From NCBI GenBank assembly GCA_024336345.1, contig JANFOG010000008.1, positions 868,001-932,000 on the forward strand: a DNA stretch of 64,000 bases, given 5' to 3'. Source of the DNA: Mariannaea sp. PMI_226. Taxonomy: Eukaryota; Ascomycota; Sordariomycetes; Hypocreales; Nectriaceae. Below the pieces are notes generated by a model. That model was not told where the DNA came from, did not search any database, and worked only from the letters and a program-made list of their open reading frames with translations. Made by a program: the position numbers and the translations under genes. Positions 57,043-64,000 of this stretch are shown here, piece after piece; position 1 is the stretch's first letter, and each line of letters starts with the position of its first letter.

Positions 57043-58893
57043 TAGAGATATGTATGAGGGGACTCAATATAGCTGAATGAATTGTAACCCTTAATTGAAA
57101 TAGAAATTACATGTACAAAGACCGAAAGTAGCTAGGGTGCTCGATCTTACCTATCATATGAAATTCAGTCAGGCACGAGACAATTCACAGCCAAGAAGAC
57201 GGCGTTGATATGTAAGCTCGAAGATATTGAATGTGATACGATACCAGGTCATTACACATGCGTCTACTATGTGCTTGGGGGGGGGGGGTTCTGCTCTTGT
57301 CGTTAATGGTCAATAGTCAATGGTCAATGGTCAAAGGCGCCAAGATGGGAGCAAGAGGGTGGAGGGCAAGCCAAGCCACCATCTCTACAGATTACTTGGT
57401 AGTTGAATAGATTTGTATCGTCACCGTTACAAGCTGCACTCGTCATTCTTGACTTGTTCTTGTTATGCTGCTCTCTAACCATGTAGATCCCATGATTTGG
57501 GGGGACTGTCGTGAAGGAGTTCCCTAGTGTCGCCAACAACTGCAGGGCTACGGTACCTGTAAGGATAAGTTATAGTACTTGGCACAGCCGAGACAAGCCC
57601 GTTGTGGTCCCTTCTTTTACCAGCACCCCTTCTTTCTGCTGCAACACTACCCACCTTCATGACTTGGGCAATTCTGCCTAATTTAGAAATGATTAGACCT
57701 CCATGAGCCTTTGCGATAATTATGATGTCCCATTTCCTCAGCCAAGACCATTTCGAGAAGGTGTGACAAGGTGGACAGTCCAGTCTCGTTGACGTCACCC
57801 AATCGGCCAAACTGACGGCCACTAAGACACGTCAAATGCGGGGGGGAAGAGAGGACTAGAGGAGAACTCAGTCTTCGAGGTAACGCCTAATAATTCTCCG
57901 TCACTGTCACCACCGACCAATTAAGTAATTATAGTGCACATCCTTCTTCATGGTAGAGCTACCCTCAACCACGGAGAGGCTATAGATTGGGTCATGTTAA
58001 CTGTTGGGTTGGTGGCTTGATCAGTAGTCTGTCGCTGCTAGCAATGGTTGGGACCGTCTTGTGCCCCAGGCAAGGAACCAAAGACACCACCTAATAGGAA
58101 ACCAGCGAAGTCAATCTTTACGTATGTCAGTATGTCAACTCGTCGCCACATTGCCAATTCCGGTTTTTTTAGGACCCGTCGACATCGCAACAACGTCAGA
58201 GATCCAGTCCCATGGAGCAATGGTACAGTAGTGGCATCTCGGCGGCTTGTTCCCAAGATCCCAAGAACGGGCCGAATTCGGGAGTGAGAGTCTATCTTCA
58301 TCTTCAGTGCGGCCCTGCTCTGCTATCTGCTATGCCCTTCCTTCTTACTAAGATAACGTATGAATCAAGATGGAACCAAAACCAGCCCTTGGGATGGGGA
58401 CCCGTGTGGTGACAGCTGTCAATCACTTCCCTCCCTTTCCCCATTCAAAAGATTTCTGGCCGAAGGATTCCAATGGCCAAGAATGGTGTAATGTCAAACC
58501 GTAGCGGTACTGGGGAGTACTTCCTAGGGGATACCATGTAGCTGGTCGATCGTCATCGTTCAAAGAGGCAAGGAACAGCTCTGTATGTAGTAAAGAATTG
58601 TCTTAGCTCCTCACAGACCTTGGCTTACAGAACTTAAAAAAAAATTCCTGGTCAACATGGAGCTCATGGGAGACATCATCATACTATCTTCATTCTAGCC
58701 AATGGCATGTGCCGGACTCTCCGAGGCCGTTCCAACGTTCGCCAGCAGAGGGGTATATGCATACATATATATATACCTGTCTCGCCAATCCTAATGCAAT
58801 TGAATTACTTGACAGGACTTGGTGTGGGTCATCCTCGTGGTTTCCAAGCGTACAGAGCTACCCCAGCTTTGAGACCGAGCTTCAAGTTAAACA
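57043..58893. other. Gap between threonine aldolase and trehalase genes
   Basis: About 1.85 kb. It contains a G12 run at 57277-57288 followed by TGGTCAATGGTCAA repeats near 57306-57334. AGGGG stress-type motifs occur at 58526-58530 and 58749-58753. No gene is recognised; a 115-codon minus frame at 57475-57822 lacks features. Confidence 0.5.
58766..58775 (+). promoter_or_regulatory. TATA-like element of the trehalase gene
   Basis: TATATATATA lies 119 nt above the trehalase ATG, with AGGGG (a stress-response-type motif) just upstream at 58749. Both positions fit a core promoter, but function is inferred. Confidence 0.4.
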
Positions 58894-61036
58894 ATGGCCT
58901 TTCTGAGACATGTAGCCCTAGCCGTTGCGTCTTTCGCAACGGCTACTTCGGCCCTGTATGTCAATGGCTCTGTCATTGCCCCTTGTGACTCTCCGATATA
59001 CTGCTACGGCGATATCTTGAAGGAGATCGAGTTGGCACACCCGTTTTCCGACTCAAAGACGTTTGTGGACATGTAAGACCACTGCCCCTATCAATTGATA
59101 GAGGTTGATCATCTAACACCGACACAGGCCCGCGAAGAGACCTTTGAAAGTGATCCAGGCTGCCTTCAACAAACTTCACAAACCGTTGACAAATAATTCA
59201 GCCTTGAATGACTTCCTCGACAAGTACTTCGCCGACGCCGGCGGGGAGCTCAAGGAAGTACCTGACAACAAGCTGAAAACAAACTCGACGTTCCTCGACA
59301 ACATCAATGACTCTGTCGTAAGAGAGTTCACGCAGAAAGTCATTGAGATCTGGCCCGACCTCACTCGAACTTACGCTGGAGACGCCAACAACTGCTCCAA
59401 CTGTCCTAATAGCTTCATCCCCGTCAACCGCACATTTGTCGTTGCTGGCGGTCGGTTCCGCGAACCATATTACTGGGACTCGTACTGGATTCTCGAGGGC
59501 CTGCTGCGCACTGGTGGATCCTTTATCAACATTTCAAAGAACACTATTGAAAACTTCCTCGACTTTATCGAGCGGTTCGGATTTGTGCCGAATGGCGCCC
59601 GGGTCTACTACCTCAATCGATCCCAGCCACCATTGTTGTCTCAAATGGTCAAGATTTATCTCGAGCATACGAACGATACAAGCATTCTAGACCGAGCTGT
59701 GCCCTTGCTAGTCAAGGAGCACGAATTCTTCATCAAGAACCGTACAGTGGAGGTTTCTGTGGGCAATAGCACATATAAGCTAGCCAGGTAAGAACTTTGA
59801 ATGCTGTCAACCATCGTTCCGAATTCAACTGACATAATGCACAGATATGCCGTCTTAAACACTCAACCGCGTCCTGAATCATATCTGGAAGACTACACTA
59901 CTGCTAATAATAAGTCCTACTATGCTACATCAGGCATTGTTTATCCCCAAACTAAGCCACTCAACGAATCTGAAAAGGAGAAGCTGTACGCCAATCTGGC
60001 CAGCGGAGCTGAAAGTGGTCTGGATTATACAGCTAGATGGCTTGAGCGACCCAACGATGCCGCTCTAGATGTTTACTTCCCCCTACGATCCCTCAACGTC
60101 ATGGGCACAATTCCGGTCGATCTCAACTCAATTCTCTATGGTAACGAGATTGCCATTGCTGATTTTTTCAACCAAACGGGCAACGACACAGCCAGTGACC
60201 AATGGCGCAGGCAGGCGGAAATGCGAAGCCAAGCCATTCACGCCTTGATGTGGAATCAGACGCTGTTCAGCTACTTCGACTACAACCTGACTTCTAAAGC
60301 TCAAAATATTTGGTATCCCGCCGACAACGACACGGCAAGTTATGATAGGGTTGGCGCCCCTCGGGGCCAGCAGGCATTTTTCAGCGTCTCTCAATTCTAC
60401 CCGTTCTGGCTCGGCTCTGCTCCCGACTATCTCAGGAACAACCCCGAGTCTGTACTCAGGGCCTACAACCGCGTGAGCAAATATCTTGATGCTCGCAAGG
60501 GAGGCATTCCTGCGAGCAACTTCCAGACTGGGCAACAATGGGACGAGCCGAACGTGTGGCCGCCTTTGATGCACGTTCTCATGGCTGGTCTGAGAAACAC
60601 TCCTGCGACGTTTGGCCTCGACGATCCTTCGTATCAGGCCGTCCGAAATCTCGCCCTTCGTCTGGCCCAGCGATACCTGGACTCGACCTTTTGCACATGG
60701 TATGCTACGGGCGGTTCGACGTCCAAGACGCCACAACTGAAGGGTCTATCGGCTGAGGACACGGGAATCATGTTCGAGAAGTACACTGATACGTCTCTCA
60801 ACGGCGCCGGCGGCGGTGGCGAGTATGAAGTCGTTGAGGGTTTTGGGTGGACGAATGGAGTGCTTATCTGGGCGGTAGACACGTTCGGCAACGATCTGAA
60901 GAGGCCGAACTGTGGGAACATCAAGGCGGCTAATGTTACTACTACTTCTACCAAGCGTAGTGTGAGTGCTGTTCTGCTGGACAAGAGGGATGCGAACAGA
61001 GTGAAGAAGTTTGGGAAGAGGAAGAGGTCGAATTAG
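58894..61036 (+). CDS. Secreted GH37 alpha,alpha-trehalase
   Basis: Hydrolyses trehalose to glucose, here outside the cell or in the wall/vacuole. Exons 58894-59072, 59128-59787 and 59845-61036 encode 676 residues. A signal peptide spans about 1-20 and there are many N-glycosylation sequons, unlike cytosolic neutral trehalases, which also carry regulatory N-termini. The first family signature is at about 166-180 (AGGRFREPYYWDSYW); it has Ala where the consensus has Pro. The second is QQWDEPNVWPP. The Gly-rich GGGGEYEVVEGFGWTNGV near the end is also typical. The tail has several KR pairs (TTSTKR, LLDKR, GKRKR), possible processing sites. The ATG at 58894 gives the signal peptide; introns are GTAAGA-type. 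Confidence 0.93.
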
Positions 61037-61429
61037 TGAGGAGTGTGGTCTGTAGGATATTGCGGTTACTGGAGGTGAACCCACTGTTATTTTGTATAAG
61101 TGTGATTGTATATATTCTCTCTTTACCGTACAAAGGTTGTCCATATATCCATTTCTACTCAATTGTTACGCTCGCTTCTATCTCAATGCTGTCGTCACTT
61201 TTGACGAAAGACCCACGACCTGATGGATAAAGAGTCTCTGGAGCAAGGCAAGAACTTTATTATTTTCCTGTGATGCTTAGAAAATTTATTCTAAGCCTGT
61301 GAAACGATGCGAATAATAAGTTGCCGATATTCAAACCCTGAAGAATATCTCAGGCCTCAAGCCTGGGATCGAGAGGGCGGAATGCCTCCCAGCTACTTAG
61401 AGCAATCTTCTTCAACAGCTTCTATCAAA
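61037..61429. other. Trehalase 3' region up to the tRNA
   Basis: About 390 bp that should hold the trehalase 3'UTR. I see no other feature. Confidence 0.5.
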
Positions 61430-61511
61430 GCGTGATTGGTTTAGTGGTAAAATTCTCCGTTGCCATCCGAGCAGCGTCGGGGAGCCCTGGGTTCGATTCC
61501 CAGATCACGCA
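61430..61511 (+). tRNA. tRNA-Gly (anticodon GCC) with 11-nt intron
   Basis: The acceptor stem GCGTGAT pairs fully with ATCACGC, and the T stem CTGGG with CCCAG around TTCGATT. The anticodon stem CTCCG pairs with CGGGG (one G-U) around a loop with anticodon GCC at 61462-61464. An 11-nt intron, 61466-61476, follows the base 3' of the anticodon, the standard place for nuclear tRNA introns. Discriminator A is at 61511. A T5 run at 61523-61527 fits a polymerase III terminator. Confidence 0.95.
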
Positions 61512-61522
61512 TTGAATTTCTC

Positions 61523-61527
61523 TTTTT
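61523..61527 (+). terminator. Polymerase III terminator of tRNA-Gly
   Basis: Five T residues beginning 12 nt after the tRNA 3' end, the usual polymerase III stop signal. Confidence 0.7.
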
Positions 61528-62909
61528 GGCAGTTATTGCAGACAAATCCAGTGCTGGTTGAGCGCGTCTTTCTTCTTCTTCTTCTTCTTTTTCTTTTTAA
61601 CGGTATTTGACGCTCCCTGCATTGTTACTTTTGCGCAAGGAGTTAAAATAACTAACGTCTTACACTCTTGCTTGCCCAGCCAGTCATTCAACGAACCAGC
61701 ATGTCGAAGAATCCGCTGCACCTAGCGCATGGAGAGATCCCAAAATACCTAGAATGATAGTTGCCGCTTTTGATGTGAGGAAGATGCAAGCAGATATATT
61801 AACTGGCAGCGCAAAGTCATTCATTGATAACCGGTAAGGATGGGAAGCGGCACTGGAGTATTGCTTTCACGGCATGGAAATGCCGAGAAAGTAGTCATGA
61901 GCCAACTGTGTACATAGTTCAAAGGCCCATTTCAGGGTCGCTCCGAATGTCTCATAATCGCATTGAGTATGAGCACGGAATGGACTACCTACTTGCGTTA
62001 CGCTCCAATACACTCGTCAACCATCCCAGTCAGGCAGTTCCCGCGAGCCCCATTACCGCCGAGACAGTGGAGGATACCGAACGGACCCTGTGACAGCTGT
62101 CTACAGTACCTCTCTGTAGGTGGAACCGAAAAAGAAGCGGACGCCACGAAATAGAGACTGCGTATTGCTCGTCAAAGGTGTAATACAAGGAATACATGTC
62201 CATCGACACAAAACTTCGGGTAATCTGGACATGTCTTGGCTTATCACTATTCTCACCTTTCTATCCACTGTCGCCGCTTTCGAGGATTTTCTAGCATGTG
62301 TACTGGGCGAACTTGTAGGCTGGGCGCTGCCAGGCCTGCGTCATTTTGTACCCAAAGCGAAGCCAATCAGCAGCTCCTGCAGATCTTCTCTGCCTCCTTG
62401 CCCTGTCAGCGCGGATCATGATTGCCGATGGTGGAGTGTGGTGCTTTGCCCCTACATTGAATTCAGCCTCTGAATCATGAGCGCAGGCAGGCGACCAGGG
62501 ATGCCAGGGTCCAATTAATTCTGGGCGCGGGACACGGACTACAGATACGATGAATGCGAGAAACCCGCGAGAGGTGATCAGCCACAGCTGTGGAAGAGGG
62601 TTCCGACCATCCTAGGCGCATACAGCGAACATACTCCATCATGCGTGAATACATTACACTTGGAGCTTGATGTCGTTACAATTTATAGCTGGTGTTGGAT
62701 TAGGCTGGAAACTATTTAAAGCTTGCCTCCCCTTCATTCCTTTTGTGCCCATCTCTCAGATGAAGATATTAATATCGTACAACACCACGCGATCTAAATT
62801 GACCATATAACAATTATCTTGTACCAGCATAAACACGCGAAATAGTATTTGCTTCCCTCGCCAAATACAACCAATCAACCACTTACATTAATACAATAAC
62901 ACGGTCAAG
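61528..62909. other. Gap between tRNA-Gly and the YbjQ-type gene
   Basis: About 1.4 kb. A CTT repeat lies at 61570-61590. A plus-strand open stretch at 61824-62092 may be a gene relic (listed separately). The right end, 62700-62909, is the probable promoter and leader of the next gene. Confidence 0.5.
61824..62092 (+). pseudogene. Possible relic coding stretch
   Basis: Ninety codons without an ATG at the start, containing KRHWSIAF and an even amino-acid mix. An in-frame TGA is followed by about 30 more open codons with a similar composition (QLSTVPLCRWN). HWSI-type openings occur in a group of small fungal proteins of unknown function, but the match is weak. It may equally be chance. Confidence 0.2.
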
Positions 62910-63501
62910 ATGGGCGGTTTTAAAACATCCAACAAGGACAAGGAAGCACACAAGGACGAGGTGGCTCATGTCCCTCCACAAATATCCGACCTTCATTGCT
63001 TGTATGTCCTGCTGCATCTCTCAAATTAGCATGAAAGACAAACTCGATTCTAACTAATTGCTGCGATGAAGCACCGAGACTGGTGGTATTATCACTTCAA
63101 GTAAGTCGGCACAATTATACACGTGCCTGTCAGAATAATTATTGAATTATTGTGTTCTAGCGATGAATGATCTCCCTGGTTACCGCATCACCAAGGTTCT
63201 CGGCACCGTGTACGGCATCACCGTCCGATCCCGCAACATTGCCGCTGGTTTCACCATGGTCATGAAGAGCATGGCCGGCGGTGAGCTGCGCTGGTTCACT
63301 TCCATGCTGTACAACTGCCGTAACGACTCGGTGAGCCGGCTCGTTGACGAGGCACGTTCACGCGGCGGCAACGCCGTCATCGCCATGCGCTTTGACTCTG
63401 GTGACTTGGGTGGCTTTGCACAGACTGCTGCGTACGGCACCGCAGTGGTTGTCGAGAAGATTGAGGATGGCACTGTCACAGCGACGCAGCTTCACGTTTG
63501 A
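62910..63501 (+). CDS. YbjQ/UPF0145-family small protein
   Basis: Exons 62910-63001, 63072-63100 and 63161-63501 encode 153 residues. After about 30 Lys/Asp/Glu-rich residues (MGGFKTSNKDKE), the YbjQ fold follows: TETGGIITS, GYRITKVLGTVYGITVRSRN, RLVDEARSRGGNAVIAMRF and a final YGTAVVVEKI. The family is called heavy-metal-binding in some databases from bacterial structures, but the true role is not known. Exon 2 is only 29 nt. Start context is AAGATGG. An MGG N-terminus could be myristoylated, which is inference. Confidence in the family is high, in function low. Confidence 0.88.
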
Positions 63502-64000
63502 GGTGAGAGAGGGGAGGGGCAGGCTTGGTAATTGAAGGGATGCGTGTAGAATGTATATTTACTTTCAAATAGAGATACCACCAATCGAGTTTATGTTCAT
63601 TTATTAGATCTCGAGCCTTGGCCCTTGGTCATTGACCCCGACTAGGGGGACTGGTGGGGTTGCAAGCAAACATACTGTATTTAGGTCATCTTGCACACAC
63701 TAATGCAGGCCTGTACCTTATGAGACGGAGAACAGAGTATCGAGAATGGTAACGTTGGGCAATTACTCCCTCTTGTCATCCTTCTTGCCTCTCTATCGAT
63801 GAATCGAAATGTTTTCACAGATATATACCCAGTATATATATATGACTTTTACATCTAACATCTAATAATAACTCTCCACATCCTCGATATGCACAATTGG
63901 TGGAGTATGCCGTTTAGTGGCGGAGGCTCAGTTTCCTGGGGCTTATGCATCGCCAGGTTGAATTACTGCTTCTGGCCTGGAGGCATGTGACGCCACCGCA
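63502..64000. other. 3' flank of the YbjQ-type gene to the window edge
   Basis: About 500 bp, AT-rich near 63830 (TATATATATA). No gene is recognised here. Confidence 0.5.

Noticed and set aside
63700..64000. Possible minus-strand gene end with a Lys/Asp-rich tail (GKKDDKRE)
   Set aside because: The sequence above it is interrupted by stops and AT-rich DNA and shows no exon with splice sites.
1..64000. CRISPR arrays, transposases or retroelement proteins
   Set aside because: No spaced direct-repeat array and no reverse transcriptase, integrase or transposase motif was seen in any frame.

Overview
This window looks like nuclear DNA of a filamentous ascomycete, most likely a Sordariomycete (Hypocreales-like). 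The evidence is short GT-AG introns of about 50-110 bp with CTAAC/CTAAT-type branch points, clearly fungal proteins (Msb2 signalling mucin, PREG/Pho80-type cyclin, DUF3433 membrane protein, secreted tyrosinase), pyrimidine-rich leaders and wide gene gaps. The species is not identified. I found no bacterial, viral, CRISPR or transposase features.

Layout from left to right: proteasome beta-1 subunit (minus strand, 3' end cut by the window edge); ERV2 sulfhydryl oxidase (minus); a 9-kb gene-poor gap; the mucin MSB2 (plus) with a long tandem Ser/Thr repeat and two likely 5'UTR introns; a DUF3433 multi-pass membrane protein (plus); histidinol-phosphatase (plus); a 6-kb gap; a PREG/Pho80-type cyclin (plus) behind a 1.3-kb CT-rich leader; an acetoacetate-decarboxylase-fold protein (minus); a secreted tyrosinase (minus) with a GC-AG intron; RNA polymerase I subunit 2 (minus); the small GTPase ARL8 (plus); a GT17 glycosyltransferase (minus); L-threonine aldolase (plus); a secreted GH37 trehalase (plus); an intron-containing tRNA-Gly(GCC) (plus); and a small YbjQ/UPF0145-type protein (plus).

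The genes are mostly housekeeping: protein turnover, ER oxidative folding, histidine synthesis, rRNA transcription, lysosome/vacuole traffic and amino-acid metabolism. Mixed in are cell-surface and environment-facing functions: MSB2 surface sensing, trehalose scavenging, melanin-type phenol oxidation and phosphate signalling. They do not form an operon or an obvious metabolite cluster. The nearest to a shared control region is the 1.3-kb divergent gap between the GT17 and threonine aldolase genes.

No convincing new multi-gene system is visible. The points most worth a second look are: the catalytic threonine of the proteasome subunit lying in a 15-nt microexon; a minimal overlapping uORF at the PREG start; a 20-nt microexon in ARL8; a GC-AG intron inside the tyrosinase copper-A region; and two families of short palindromic words (TAGGTA/TACCTA and TACGTAGTA) scattered through the gene gaps, including three copies of one 13-mer. 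Exon borders were worked out by eye from reading frame, splice sites and family knowledge; none is backed by transcripts.
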